From the NCBI GenBank assembly GCA_027924585.1, contig BSBM01000486.1, positions 40,068,001 through 40,132,000 on the forward strand: 64,000 bases of DNA, given 5' to 3'. Positions 10,385 through 22,700 of the stretch are shown here, piece by piece. This DNA is from Larix kaempferi (taxonomy: Eukaryota; Streptophyta; Pinopsida; Pinales; Pinaceae). A program made the position numbers and the translations under genes. The notes under the pieces were generated by a model. The model was not told the DNA's origin, searched no databases, and saw only the letters and a list, made by a program, of their open reading frames with translations. Position 1 is the first letter of the stretch. Every line of letters begins with the position of its first letter.

Positions 10385-11996
10385 CTTGAGTTGTGAATAT
10401 ATAAAGAATTTTCATTTGTAATTGATCATAATGTGATACTTCTTCATTCTCAATAAAGTGATTGGCCTAAGGGCACCGTCAAGTGTTTCTCTCTCTTTTG
10501 TTCATGGGTTTCTTTCTCTTTCTAGTGCATTTGTACCCGTATTATTTTTCTCTAGGGTCGTGCCCCTTTTGGTTAATTTTTTTTCAAAAGTTAGGCTGCC
10601 TTAGTGCTTGTTTATTTTTTCTTAATTGTAGAATTAGGGCTTTTGTTGGTTTGATACAATTCTCACATTCTCATATGGATCTCAACATGGTATTAGAGTG
10701 AGTGTGAATCTCACTTACTGAATTCAATGGTCGAGATAAATATTTTTTGTTAGTGGCATGACTTAAAGCTTCTTTGTGACTATGGAACTAGGGTTTTTGT
10801 ATCATCTCTTTTTCTAGGATTTAAACTTGATCATCTCATTTTTTAGGGTTTCCTAGGGTTTAAACCCTACTTCATGCCCAATGCAATTTTTCTAGCATTT
10901 CCTAGGAATTTGTCCCAGTGTCCATCACTCTCTTCCTTCCTTTGTTATGCAACAAAAGGTGGTGCACTATAGCTTTTTTATAGAAGAAGCTAACACCTCT
11001 CTTTCTTTTGGACCTATCAAGGCAAACTTCTAAAGACGTTACATAGGCTTTATCTTTGTGCTATTGTTGAACTTGATTGACTCATCTTACAACGCACATC
11101 TAGTTGTGCATTCCACATATTGGTCCTTCCTATTTGATTATTAATGGGTTATAAAGGACATGGATAATGGTTTGAAAGTGGTTTCCTTAGGTTAAAGTGA
11201 TGCGAGGAATGCTTCTTAACTTCGAGGCGTGCTTCTCAACTTCTTGAGTTATTTCATAGTGACAATTATGGGCCTATGACTACTCACCTTCTTGGATGAA
11301 GTTTCTACTCATGATTCGCTAGGATCATTTATGCTACTTCTTTCAAACGATTTACCTATACATGCTTCTCAACATGTTACAATGGATCTCTATACTTCAC
11401 ATTATGATATTGATCCTCCTTCGGGTAGACCGATGTTAATCATGAGGACCTGATTGATGACTTGTTTGGATCCTAACTCGTAGTAGTCTTTTCTTCTATA
11501 CTTGTGCTAGAGGTTGCCTTCACCAGCGTGTGGAATCATATTGGCATCGATATACGGTGTTCAAAGGGGATGTCTTCTCTATGTGTACGCTTTTCAACAT
11601 TAATGGGGGATCTTGTGATGTAATGCCTTTGCTATGTGCTCCCTTGTTTAAATTAAAGAGTAATGTTGAAAATAGGGGTGTGATCTTCATTTTCGGCCAT
11701 GGGCGACCTTATATTGAGTTAGGTATCTATACACTCACTTTCATTTGTAATTTATCATAATGCATTTCTTTTTCATTCTTAATAAAGTGATTGGCCTAAG
11801 GGAACCCTCAAGTTTCGAACTCTTTTTTGCTCATGGGTTTCTTTCTCTTTCTAGTGCACTTGTACTTGGGTTATTTCTTTCTCTAGGGGTACGCTCCTCT
11901 TTGTTGGTTTCTCTTCAAGAGTTGGGCCACGTTAGTGCAATTTTATTCTCTTAATTGCAGAATTAGGGTTTGTGTTGGTTACATTTGATTATTGCA
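10385..11996 (+). mobile_element. TRIM-like remnant: two direct LTR copies about 1.33 kb apart
   Basis: A roughly 265-base segment starting near 10385 recurs in direct orientation starting near 11715. Shared blocks include CAATAAAGTGATTGGCCTAAG, GGGTTTCTTTCTCTTTCTAG and TTAATTG-AGAATTAGGG. The first copy contains ATATATAAAG and ends ...CTCAACA at 10687, directly followed by TGGTATTAGAG, one base off the initiator tRNA-Met primer site. The 1 kb between the copies has no coding signal. This is the architecture of a small non-coding LTR element (TRIM or LARD). The outer boundary of the second copy is not clear, and the copies are diverged. Confidence 0.5.
10688..10698 (+). promoter_or_regulatory. 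Primer-binding site of the TRIM-like remnant
   Basis: TGGTATTAGAG sits immediately after the first LTR copy. It resembles TGGTATCAGAG, which is used by Copia-3, Copia-5 and Gypsy-1 in this window. Confidence 0.5.
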
Positions 11997-12739
11997 CTCT
12001 CTTGCAAATCGCAACCAACTAGAGTTGACTTGTCAGGTTTTTAAAGAGATTGTAGTTGGGGATGGCCAGATGGTTAGATGGACTTTGTTTGCTAGAAGAA
12101 AGAAACAATGAAGCACACCTTCTAGAATCTAGAACTGCATCATGGTTCAGTCATTTCGGGATTGGATCACAACGTAGTATTTATTGCTTTTTGTGGGTTC
12201 ACTCCAGTGGAAAGGAGTAGTTCTGGAAGACAACTTGATGATCAAACTCCATGTCTAGAAAATTTGGAGTATGTTACGCGCCTAAGCAACTACAGTGTTT
12301 CAGTGAGGCTGAGGCTAGAGCAAGGGGCCAAATAATTTGATTGTACAGGCTAAAGTGGGATTTTTTATTTGGATATTTTGTTTGGGGGCTGTTTATCCCC
12401 TAGATTAGACATGGCCATCCGCCTTGGTTTCACTCTCAGAAGTACCTGGCTTAGTGGCTTTGCTGACTGCCCCTTTGGTGTGATGATATCTCCACAATGT
12501 AGGGCTTTATGCCCATGGGTTAGTGCTTCGGGGCTTTTGGGGGTTACCCATTGGGGCACGTGCCCATCTTGGTTATTTGACTTGCAGAGGTGATTGCGCT
12601 TTGTAAAGGAATGTTATCTCCTCGTAGCACACCTTCTTGCACCCACTTGGACCTATTTCAGCATCGAGAGACCCCTGCTCCAGCCTTCTTGGCCTAGTGC
12701 GCCCTTCTTCCAGCTATTGTGCACCAAATGAGCCTACAG
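11997..12739. other. No gene seen
   Basis: Two overlapping short frames on opposite strands near 12365-12593 show no domain motif and look like chance openings. Nothing else is recognisable. Confidence 0.5.
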
Positions 12740-14300
12740 TGCCTTAGAGGGGGGGCGTTGAGGAACTTTCAACACTTTGGGGATATATGGGGCATGATGT
12801 CCCCCACTGGCTCACTACTTCATCAAGTGAAGCCATTTCTTTGATTATTTTAGCTTAGTTTTATTATTTTTGTACATTTTAGGGTAAAATTCCTTTGTTC
12901 TGTAGAATTTACCCAAAAAATATTATTATTTTATTTTTAGGACTTATAAGCTCAAAATTAAATATTTGGGGATGAAATAAATAGACATCCTCCACTCATT
13001 GTAAAATCATAAGACAAGGGTTCTAATATGAAATTATTTCTTTTTCTCCTACTCTTTGAGTCTCTTTGGTGATTGTTCTATTCTCTTGGGATGATTTTCT
13101 TTCCTTGATGGTGGATGGATGAATGATCTAGGGCTTCTTTCTTGCACATCCCGTGGTTGATGCTAGAATTGTTGGAATAACACATGCACAAGTGTGACCT
13201 AAAGTTGTCTTCTTTGCTCATCTCTTGTTGAAGTTGGTGAATATTGTTACTATGTGGATTGAATGGTAGTCTTATGTTGCATTTTCTGTGAATTAGGGCT
13301 TTTTACCAATATTCTATCAACTTTGTGTGAAGGAAATGTCTCGCGTAAGGGTTTCCTATTTTTTTGGGGTGTTGGACTTCTCCATTTGCCTTAGTTAGGC
13401 TTACCTACCAAACCCTAGAGGTTGCTAGGTGATGCCCTAGCTTGCAAGTGCTAGAGGAACATCTTAAGAGAGTGACGTTAACCATAGATCTCTGAATGCC
13501 CTAGGGATTGAGACAATAATCATATACCCTTTCTTGTTATTTTTACTCTATGTTTCAGCATTTATTGTATTATATTTGTGGCTGTAATTTTATGCATAAA
13601 AGACCAAAAAATTTGAAAAATTCCAAAACACTAAAAATTAGAAAATCCATAACTCCAAAAATAGCCGTGAGTTTGTAATTCTGGTCCTCCCTAAAATTTC
13701 GCCCCAGTGGATTTATGCACGGATCCTGAAGGGCGTTCTCATTTTGTGTAAAAAACCCTAAAACCATATATTGTCAAAAAAGCCCTAAAAATTTACATAA
13801 ATTCAAAAACTCTAAAATATTTGGAATTTCAAAAATCTGGTCCACCCCTCAATTTCGCCCTAGGTGATTTATCCATAGATTCAGAAGGGCAACATCATCT
13901 TCCAACCTACCTTGGGAAATATGAAACCGTCATATCTTCAAAACCCTAGGTAGCGTTTTGCATTTGAGGCCATTGGTGACCTCACCTTGACCTCCTTCTC
14001 CATCTCCTCTCATGGGCGCACTTTTATGAGGTGCCCCTTGGGTTGTGTGAAATTCATTGGGAAATGTGAGATTGTGTTGTAAATCTTTGTTATCTATTGT
14101 GCTGGATAAGTAGTAGGTTCATCAGTGACCTCGCCTTGACCTCCTTGTCCATCTCCTCTCGAGGGCGCACTTTTTTGAGGTGTCCCTTGGGTTGTGTGAA
14201 ATTCATTGGGAAATGTGTGATTGTGTTGCAAGTCTTTGTTATCTATTGTGCTGGATAAATAATAGGTTGAATTAACTCCTTTAGTAGTCTTCTCATCTCA
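12740..14300 (+). mobile_element. Worn long-LTR-like region, tentative relative of SoloLTR-2
   Basis: It opens with a GAGGGGGGGCGTTG tract followed by GGGGCATGATGTCCCCC. On the minus strand of SoloLTR-2 the same layout is seen near 36720-36770 (GGGGGGCGTTG, then a GGGACATGACGATCTCCCC block). In both it is followed by an AT-rich stretch and a weak TATA-like site. Phrases such as TTTCGCCCTAGG and CCTGAAGGGC recur at about 13690 and 13855. I see no clean ends and no target duplication, so this is only a tentative relict. Confidence 0.3.
13977..14273 (+). repeat. 149-base tandem duplication
   Basis: TGACCTCRCCTTGACCTCC starts at 13977 and again at 14126. The two units stay aligned through TTGGGTTGTGTGAAATTCAT and CTATTGTGCTGGATAA, with roughly 6-8 percent differences judged by eye. 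Confidence 0.8.
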
Positions 14301-14601
14301 TTATTTGACTCCATATAAAAGCACTGATCTCTGTCATGAAGGTTGTAGAAACGTATCCGTTTGTTGGTGATTGTAGGTATCTTGATAGGGCTCTCCCCTA
14401 GGTTTTGGAGTTACCCAAAGTAGTTGAGAGACTAAGTTGAGGTCACATTGGGTTTAGATCTCTCCCATGCTTACCATTTGTTAGCTTATTGCACCACATT
14501 GTTCTACAAATCCTAGACTGCTAGTTTGAATGGTAAAGGAGTACAAGCCTCTTATTTCAATGGAGCAGTGGAATTATAATATTAATATCTTATAGTGAAG
14601 G

Positions 14602-15546
14602 TTCTTCAATCTAGGGGAAATACTAGCTTTCAAAGATTTAGCAGCACATGTCACAGCTAGAGTAAAATTCTTTAACACAGGTATTGATTCCCTAAAGGCT
14701 GCAGCCATGGTTGACATGTTGTCCCTTCTTGGTTATGCTGAACAAGACATCATGGTCCAGACTTGGTTCCCTGAAGAAACATTTGAAGTAAATCTCATGT
14801 TTTCAATGTAATATTAAGACGCATGTTTCAAAAGAAAATGAGTGATTTTATTATTTTTAAACAATAGATCTGTCAATGACTCAATAAGCATGTCTTGATC
14901 TGGTTTGATGCGTCAACTTTTAACAAAAGTTGGGATTTGTTATTTTTGAACCAATTGCTTGAATGAATATTTGTTTTTTTGTGCTCTCATTCGGCATTTT
15001 CTTCATTATTCAACATGCTTTTTGATTTGAGAGGTATCCAAAATATTCATCAGATTGTCCATTTGCTCTTTCTGTTGATCACTTTCTTAGTTTGAATTGC
15101 CTTTTGGTATTTAGACGACTTGAATCTCTTAATTAATCCAGCAAGTACATAATCTATATTATGGTAATTTTGCTGTTATATTATAGTTAACATCTAGCCT
15201 TTGTAGATATGGTGTTCCTTGTTTAAGTTATTGTTCTGAAGCAAAGGAACTCACATAGCATTGTATCATTCTGTTTAATGTTCGGGACTATCTTTTGCAT
15301 ATGATTACACATCTTTTCCCTTCAATTGCGTTAGAATTCTGAATAACAATTTTGCTATGTTTTCTGTCTTATTATGCAGCCAAGCACCCATGGCCTTTTA
15401 ATGACCAACTTGTAGTTTACATACGGTCTGCTGGGCCAAATGTACTGGTAGGTCAAGCATGGCAAGAAGGAAGGGAGCTTGAGCAGGTACCTCAAAAATT
15501 TTTAGGGGAGCTTTTACTGATCAAAGATTGTGTAAACACAAAATAG
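14602..15546 (+). pseudogene. Exon-like stretches of an unrecognised nuclear gene (part 1)
   Basis: Two stretches read like ordinary protein, not transposon. The first, about 14602-14787, contains EILAFKDLAAHVTARVKFF and SLLGYAEQDIMVQTWFPEE, and ends at a GT donor-like GTAAAT. The second follows the acceptor TTATTATGCAG (exon from 15380) and contains KHPWPFNDQLVVYIRSAGP and VLVGQAWQEGRELEQ. It stays open to TAG at 15544-15546, with a GT donor candidate at 15488. The 0.6 kb between them is AT-rich and intron-like. The simplest splice does not join the two in the same frame, so an exon is missing, the gene is broken, or my boundaries are wrong. I do not recognise the family. No start codon or upstream exons are visible. 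Confidence 0.4.
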
Positions 15547-16208
15547 GATGGGGATGGTAGTGTCCACAACTAAGTACATGTATGCTGATTAAATATTTTT
15601 GTTGTACATATGCTATGGGATTAGCTTTCACTGTTCAGTATGAGCTGGAACATTGCTTCATTTGTTGGAATTCATGGTTTTAAAAAATTATCACCAGGTC
15701 CTAGGTTTTGGTTTAATGGAGGTCAGTTTTGCCTGGCAACAAGATTCTTATGGTGAGATGGCTTTTTATCTAGTCAATATATAATCTTTTAGTTTCTGGC
15801 ATGTATCTGGGTAGTGAAGGCAATATCTTTTCTCTAATGTGGATAAGTTCAATTATGCGTGGCAACAAGAGTCTTATGGTTAGGTGGCTTTTTATCTAGT
15901 GTCAATATATCATTTTAGTTTTTCGCATATATCTGGGTAGTGAAGGCACCATCTTTTCTCCAATAAGGATTATCTACACATTTTGCTTATGTAATGCTGA
16001 TTAAAATAACTGAATGCCAATTTCCCGTGACGCTGGAAATATGTTGAATGTGAAAATATTGCATCTCAATAATATCTTTATTCGGGGAGCTCCTTGTTTT
16101 AAAATGCTCATTTTTTGTTGTTCCAATGCATTCTGTACAGTCCTATTCAAAACAATTTCTTCCAATTATGCTGGTGAGCTTTCTAATCCACTGTTCTGGT
16201 ATTTCATC

Positions 16209-16332
16209 CTTGTCTGATGCAAAGGCTTGTTTTGGTTACATATTTTGGGGTTCCATGATTATGCCCTTGAACTTTGATGCCATGGTAAGAACTTGGGTGG
16301 CTGATAAGCATGGAGTTGCATTTGAGCCCTGA
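16209..16332 (+). pseudogene. Possible last exon of the same unrecognised gene (part 2)
   Basis: An open stretch ends FDAMVRTWVADKHGVAFEP followed by TGA at 16330-16332. The composition is protein-like and the position fits a terminal exon after the stretches at 14602-15546. A possible acceptor AG lies at about 16223. Downstream sequence is AT-rich, as in a 3' untranslated region, but there is no clear polyadenylation signal. Linkage to the upstream stretches is inferred from order and strand alone. Confidence 0.3.
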
Positions 16333-17403
16333 ACATCCCAAGAACAAGATCAATACTTCACGCTTCCTCACATTGTACTTTTCTTCTTCAAGGAGCTATA
16401 ATTTTGCTAGATTATTTTACCTCAGATGTAAACCCCCTTTACTTTGAGTCTCCCAAAGCCATGCAACTTACAATTTAGTAACAGGAGAGGCACTTGGGCA
16501 ACTTAAAGCAATTTCAGCTTAGTGGAGGAGAATCAGAAGTGAATTTTAAATGGCAGTTGAGAAGAGGATCATTCAACCATTGATGAAAAAATTGCCATTG
16601 GCAAAAAATCAGAGGGTCCTTACATTGGGATGTCAGAAACATTGACAAACCATGAAAAGGATTAATATATATGTAAAAAATCATTTTCTTTTAATTTTTT
16701 TTGTTTTGTTTTTAATAATAATCCTACAACAGCATCAGATAACAAGAAGAAGAAGAGTTGATACTGAATCTTGAATCTTGATCACTATCCGATCAAGGAC
16801 CCAAAACTAGACAACCAGTACAAAATGACATGAAACGTATATAAATGTATCTAATTATTACGAGGCATCTGCAATGAAAATCTAGCAACTAGGCATTAAT
16901 TCCCTCCCCTTTTATTGGAAAAGGTCATGGTTAGTTTGCCACTAGAAGGTCCTGCATCATTTTTCTAAGGGCCACTAGTGGGTGTATGCATATCAAATTG
17001 TGTAGAAGGTGGTGCTGAGGCTACCACATCACCTTCAGTGTGAAAGTCCTCATCATAACCACTGTGGGCCATCCTCCCTTGCTCTTTGCGCTCATTGTTA
17101 CTGTAGTTTCTCTAGCCACTCAGGTGCCTCTTCCATAATAGGTGTCTTGTACTCCAGCTGTCATTGAGACATTATGTTAATGTTTTCCAAGAAAATAGCT
17201 TCCCCATTAGAAATTTTCTCAACCTGCCTCACCCACAGTGGAAGTTTTTATTGGACATGTTGCACAACCTAGCAGCCTTGAGATTGCAAGGATTAATCTA
17301 CTGCTAACCTGGCAAAACCTCAAGAATCTACCCCTAAGTATCACTTGGATAGACTCTTATCTCTTTAGGTCTCTTAAATCCACCTAAATAGACCCAGACA
17401 AAC
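16333..17403. other. No gene seen
   Basis: AT-rich non-coding DNA. I found no domain motif, LTR end, or repeat shared with the rest of the window. Confidence 0.5.
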
Positions 17404-17492
17404 CCAATGTTATCAGAACCAGACTGGTGGTCGAACCGGCCAACCCTAGGACCCGAAACTGGACAAAACCAGATCAAAAAATCGGTTGAACA
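17404..17492 (-). repeat. Inverted, truncated copy of the repeat at 25.2-26.2 kb
   Basis: CCAATGTTATCAGAACC at about 17405 is the reverse complement of GGTTCTGATAACATTGG, which closes both units of the 731-base tandem repeat at about 25440 and 26170. Similarity to the GGTTCGGTT-like stretch continues for some 80 bases. This shows that the unit is an interspersed repeat family. Confidence 0.45.
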
Positions 17493-17574
17493 AAAATACA
17501 TAAAATATTCATATTTTCAATATGTGTGTGTGTGGGCGAGCGCATGCTCATCCATGTGACTTCAAACCATTATA

Positions 17575-17644
17575 CACAAATATGCCAACTATTTGGACCA
17601 TGACTTTTTTCTCTTATAAATCCGATATGGAATTCAATAGGCCA
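17575..17644 (-). pseudogene. LINE RT remnant, downstream piece (split by Copia-2)
   Basis: On the minus strand this reads P-I-E-F-H-I-G-F and then K-S-H-G-P-N-S-W. It continues the LINE reverse-transcriptase reading frame that is interrupted at 24502 by Copia-2. A K-S-P-G-P-N/D-x-W-P-x-E-F motif is typical of the start of plant LINE RT domains. The KS-GPN block appears twice across the insertion site, which suggests a small local duplication before Copia-2 arrived. Confidence 0.4.
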
Positions 17645-18863
17645 TGTTAGTTTTTGTACCTTGATATGTGTTCCCCTAGTGACTCCTAGCCTAAGTCACT
17701 AAAGAGGGGGAAGTGGGACCCTCACATTAATAACACATTAATGAGACTTTATGTTTTTAAAGTCACTTTTTGTTTAAAGTTAAAGTGGGTGAGCATTTAA
17801 TTAATTAAGTGATTTAATTAATGTGACTTTTGCTCACATCTAATCTTAGCCATTGATTTGATTTCATCTCTACCATTGGATTAAGATTTTTTTTTAGGGA
17901 TTGGACAAAAAGGAGGGAGGCTTCAATACCTAATTCATTATTGTGATGTGAATGAGGTGAAGAGAGAACACGAGAAGGAGGAGGTCGAGCTAGGGCGCAG
18001 TCACTGAAATCGTGACTCCACTGGCACGAGTTTCCAGGCATGGGTTTTCCAGTATTGGCTCAGATTACAAGGTATTCTTTCTGGCATTTATTATTAGTAA
18101 AGTGAATAGTGAGAACTGCTGTCATCTCATGCAATAAAATCGTGGAGTTACCATACAACAGTCTTTTCATCAGCACGCAGTTTGAGGTAGAGTCTGGGCT
18201 TGTATTTCGTGGCAGCTTCATATTGTTGAGGCTCAGATAATGTGATATCAATCCCTGACACTAAACCCGTGGTCAACTGTCACGCTGTAAGGAGATTGCA
18301 GTCTGCACGTTTTATGAGATGTGACTGGTACAGTGGTCTGTACAGCAGTCAAATACAGTCACTGTTCTGGGTTTATTACATGCACAAATTCCAGTAACAG
18401 TCAGCAGGGTTTTGAGTGTGTTTAGCACTAAAATCGAGGAGGATTCAACACTAAAACCCAACCATTAACTGCACAAAATTCGAGAGGTCTCAGCATGCAT
18501 TTCTAGGGAGCTGTTATGCACAGAAATCGAGGCATTCTGGAGTGCATTTAATGTGAAGATAAGTTGTACTTGTTTTGTACTGCTGTTGCATTACTTTGCT
18601 GAAGAAATAATAAACATCTCTCTCTCTCAATTGGTTTTCCCCGTGGGGGTTTTTCCAGGGCTCGATTTGGCCAAAAATCACCGAGTCATTTTATGTGTGA
18701 ATGTTGTTGAATTAATTTGCAGCCTGTTAATAGCTTTCAGTGTGTGTTTTCTGTTAAAGTTTTTTTTAATAAGTAACCTATAGCCTATGCAAAACCGGCT
18801 GTAGGTGAAAACCACCTAAACTTGACATAAACCAGCAGACACTTGAAAGGCATAATTTCTTCA
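17645..18863 (+). mobile_element. Copia-2 5' LTR (1219 bases)
   Basis: It starts TGTTAGTTTTTG and ends ATTTCTTCA, directly before the primer site. The 3' copy at 23283-24501 has exactly the same length. By eye I count about 37 differences (roughly 3 percent), about three quarters of them transitions. The flanks are GGCCA on the left and GGCCG on the right, a target duplication with one change. AATAATAAA near 18606-18614 is a polyadenylation-like site. I see no convincing TATA box. Confidence 0.92.
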
Positions 18864-18875
18864 TGGTATCAAAGC
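18864..18875 (+). promoter_or_regulatory. Copia-2 primer-binding site
   Basis: TGGTATCAAAGC directly abuts the 5' LTR. It differs by one base from TGGTATCAGAGC, complementary to the initiator tRNA-Met 3' end. Confidence 0.8.
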
Positions 18876-18989
18876 ACAGGGGGCAGAAAACAAATTGATT
18901 TGCAGACACACATAAAAATTGCAGATCTCAGAAAGTTCAGTGTTCTTACCTTCTGTAAGTGGGCAACGTTCTATTGGGTTGATTTTCAG

Positions 18990-19760
18990 ATGGCTACAGG
19001 TTTGAGGATTGAAGATAGGTTGAATGGGACAGAAAATTTTGTGTCGTGGAAGGCCAGAATTTTGTTGTTTTTGGAGGAGAACGAGTTATGGGTGGAGGTG
19101 GTGAGGAACACCACCACCAACCCCATTACCATTCCAGATGGCTCGGATGCTACAGCTCTTTCAACCTTCAACAAGAAAGACTGTAAGGCTAGGAGAATCA
19201 TACTAGATGCAGTAAAAGACCACATCATCCCTCACATTTTCGGGAAGACCAAGGCACATGAGATGTGGAGTGCCTTGATCAGCTTGTATGAGAGCTCCAA
19301 CGAGAACAGGAAGATGGTTCTCAAGGAGAAGCTCAAGAGTATCAGGATGACTGGAGGAGAGGGAGTCACAGCTTACCTCACTAGGATTTCTGCAGTTCGG
19401 GATGAACTAGCAGCGGTTGGTGAAGTAGTATCCCCTACAGAGCTAGTACGCACAGCAGTGAATGGGGCTTCAAGGCCCTGGAGTGCATTTGTGCAGGCCA
19501 TTGTGGGCAGGGAGAACCTTCCATCTTGGGAGAGGTTGTGGGATGACTTTGTGCAGGAGGAGACCATGAGGGGTCTCGTGCAGGGTAGTTCATCAGGTGG
19601 TGTAGCAGATGAGGAGAACGTGGCTCTGATAGCCAAAGGGAAGATGAAGAAGGGTCCCAAGAAGAATGGGGCCAAGGGGCAGCAGCGACAGCAGCAGCAG
19701 CAACAACATCCACAGGGTGGGCAGAAGGACTTGAGTAAAATCAAGTGCTACTATTGTTAG
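18990..19760 (+). pseudogene. Copia-2 gag
   Basis: The capsid-type gag of a Ty1/copia element coats the element's RNA. The ATG at 18990 gives MATGLRIEDRLNGTENFVSW, the usual start of this gag type. The 126-base leader after the primer site is also open upstream, so the start is chosen by homology. The body contains ILDAVKDHIIPHI, EMWSALISLYESSNENRKM and LKEKLKSIRM, then a Gln-rich basic linker. The CCHC knuckle (19746-19787) is broken in its middle by a TAG at 19758-19760, directly after the second Cys. The remaining H and C lie in frame beyond it. The gag and pol regions share one frame from 18990 to 23288. Confidence 0.9.
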
Positions 19761-22700
19761 GCGTTTGGGCACTATGCATCTCAGTGTCCAAAAAAGAAGA
19801 GGAAGAAGGGACCAGGTCAGCAGACAGCAGCCTCAGCAGAGATTGATGAGTTTGGTGACAAGTTTCAGAGGGAGTTTTCCCTATATGCTAGACAGAGTGA
19901 GAGAGAGAGAGTCTCCTTAGCCACCGGCATTGACATGGATATGGAGATTGAGCACTCATTGTTGACAGGGCATCAGACAGGTCCATCCACCACTGGTACG
20001 TGGTATATTGACAGCGGAGCCTCGAGACACATGACAGGTACTCGGGAGTTCTTCTCCGAGTTATCACGGACATATAGAGAGGTGGAGGTTGTACTTGGTG
20101 ACAACACCATTGTTAGAGCAGTGGGTCAGGGGACAGTCATATTTGAGAGGGAGTCCATGAGTCCCATGACTTTGAGGGATGTGTTGTATGTCCCTGGGAT
20201 GAAAAAGAACCTTGTTTCAGTTTCCACGATTGAGGACAGGGGTCTTGGGGTGTGCTTCTCAGATGGGAGAGCGCAAGTGTTTCCCAAGACCACAGGTGTA
20301 TCTACTCCCATGGATATTGGAGTTAGATGTGGACGACTGTACAAGCTATTGTTTCAGCCACAACATGCTCTAGCACACAGCAGTAGTAGCAGCAGTGAGC
20401 TGTGTGAGTTATGGCACAGGAGGATGGCCCATTTACATCACCCTGCTCTGGGAGTGTTGAGGAGCATGGTCACAGGGTTACTTGAGTTTGACACTGAGCA
20501 GAGTGATGTGTGCAGAGGGTGTGCTTTGGGAAAGTACACCAAGACCGTGTTTCCTAGCAGTGACACGAGAGCAGCAGGGGTGCTCGATCTGATTCATACT
20601 GACATTTGTGGTCCTATGTCCTCAGTATCTTTGTCTGGCCATGAGTACTATATCAGCTTCATTGATGACTACTCCAAGAAGACCTGGATCTACTTCTTGA
20701 GGAGCAAGAAGTCCCCACTTGTATTGAGTGTCTTCCAAGGGTTTAAAGCCCTTATGGAGAAGCAGACGGGGAAGAAGATCAGGATGTTGAGGTCAGACAA
20801 CGGGGGTGAGTATACCTCCAAGGAGTTCAGCGCATTCTGCAGACAGGAGGGTATACAGCGTCAGTTGATAGTTCCCTACACTCCTGAGCAGAATGGAGTA
20901 GCAGAGAGGAAGAACAGGTCGATCGTTGGAGCAGCGAGGGCCATGCTTCATGATTAGGGGTTACTGTTCTTTCTGTGGGCTGAGGCCTGCAACACTGCAG
21001 TGTACCTACAGAACAGGAGTCCCCACCGTGCCTTGGGGAGGATGACTCCAGAGGAGATGTATTCAGGCAAGAAGCCTGAGGTGAGCCACTTTCGGATATT
21101 TGGCTCTCTGACTTACTCTCACGTCCCCTCAGAGAGGAGGACGAAGTTCGAGCCTACTGCAGAGAGAGGCATCTTTGTGGGTTACGACGAGACTTCGAAG
21201 GCATATCGGCTTTACATTCCTGGCCAGAGGCGAGTTGTAGTTAGGCGGGAAGTAAAGTTTGATGAGGAGAGGGCCTTCAGGAAGTCGAGAGAGATAGAGC
21301 AGGGGGAGCCACCAGCTCCCACACCTTAGTTGAGTCAGGCTTCTTTGATACAGGTCACAGGTCCGCAGGTTTCTGGGGTGACTGGATCACAGGGTATAGG
21401 CACAGGTTCTACAGGGTCTGTGGTTCAGATTACAGGTACAGGGACAGGTACAGGGATTGGCACAGGTTCAAGATCACCGGTTTTTGGCTCACAGATTGCA
21501 GGGTCTTCTGGGACTAGTTCATCAGCTACAGGTCCTAGGGGTGTTAGACCTCATGCTTCTGGCACGTCCTCAGAGGAGGATACACTAGGTTCGGAGGAGC
21601 CTTCAAGGAAGAAGAAGCCTAAGTGGCTTCAGGACACCTTGAAGGAAGCGGAGGCATTTGGCAGACCTCAAGAGCAGATCAGGACGATTTTTGAGCCAGA
21701 CAGATATGGGACGGCCCTTGTTGCGAGTCTTCGTGACTCTGCGCCTTCTACATATGAGGAGGCTTCTCAACATCAGGTATGGAGAGATGCCATGCTGGAA
21801 GAGTACCATTCCATCATGAAGAATGATGCTTGGGAGATTGTACTGAGACCTGAGGGGAAGTCAGTTGTGACTTCCAAGTGGCTCTACAAGGTCAAGCATG
21901 CAGCAGATGGCAGTTTAGAGAAATTCAAGGCTCGGTTTGTGGCTAGGGGGTTCTCATAGGTTGAGGGAGTCGACTATGATGAGACTTTTGCTCCAGTGGC
22001 TCGGTATTCCTCTATCAGGGCAGTGATATCGATTGCAGCAGAGATGGGTTGGAGGATCCACCAGATGGATGTGAAGACCGCATTTCTCAATGGTCTTTTG
22101 CAGGAGGAGGTGTATTTGGAGAAGCCACAGGGATTCGAGACACATGGGAGAGATTCGCATGTTTGCAGGCTTAGGAAAGCCTTGTACGGTCTGAAGCAAG
22201 CTCCCAGAGCTTGGTACTCCAGGATAGATGCTTATTTGACTTCGATGGGATTCCAGAAGAGCGAGGCTGATCCCAACCTATACTACATTGTGGTTGGTGG
22301 AGATCCGCTCATTCTTCTGCTATATGTTGATGATTTATTTATCACTGGAGATGAGCGTCTTATTGCTCAGTGCAAGAGAGATCTTGCAGCTGAGTATGAG
22401 ATGACAGATATTGGGCTGATGCATTACTATTTGGGGATGGAGGTATGGCAGGAGCCATGACATATTTTCCTAGGACAAGGGAAGTATGCTGCAGAGATTC
22501 TGAAGACTTTTCGGATGGACGACTGCAGGCCTATGTCTACACCTATGATCACCAACTTGAAGCAACTTCATGCTTCAGATGGTAAGTTGGTGGATCCCAC
22601 ATTATATCGTCAGCTCATCGGATCGTTGATGTATTTGGTCAACACCAAGCCAGACTTGTGCTTTGCAGTCAACACTCTTAGCCAGTTCATGGTGCAGCCT

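Noticed and set aside
12365-12593. Two opposite-strand frames of 64 and 74 codons
   Set aside because: No motif is present and they overlap each other. Chance openings.
18864-18875. TGGTATCA-type sequences (also at 31901, 43210, 50958) as tRNA gene pieces
   Set aside because: Each lies exactly inside an LTR boundary and is a retroelement primer-binding site.
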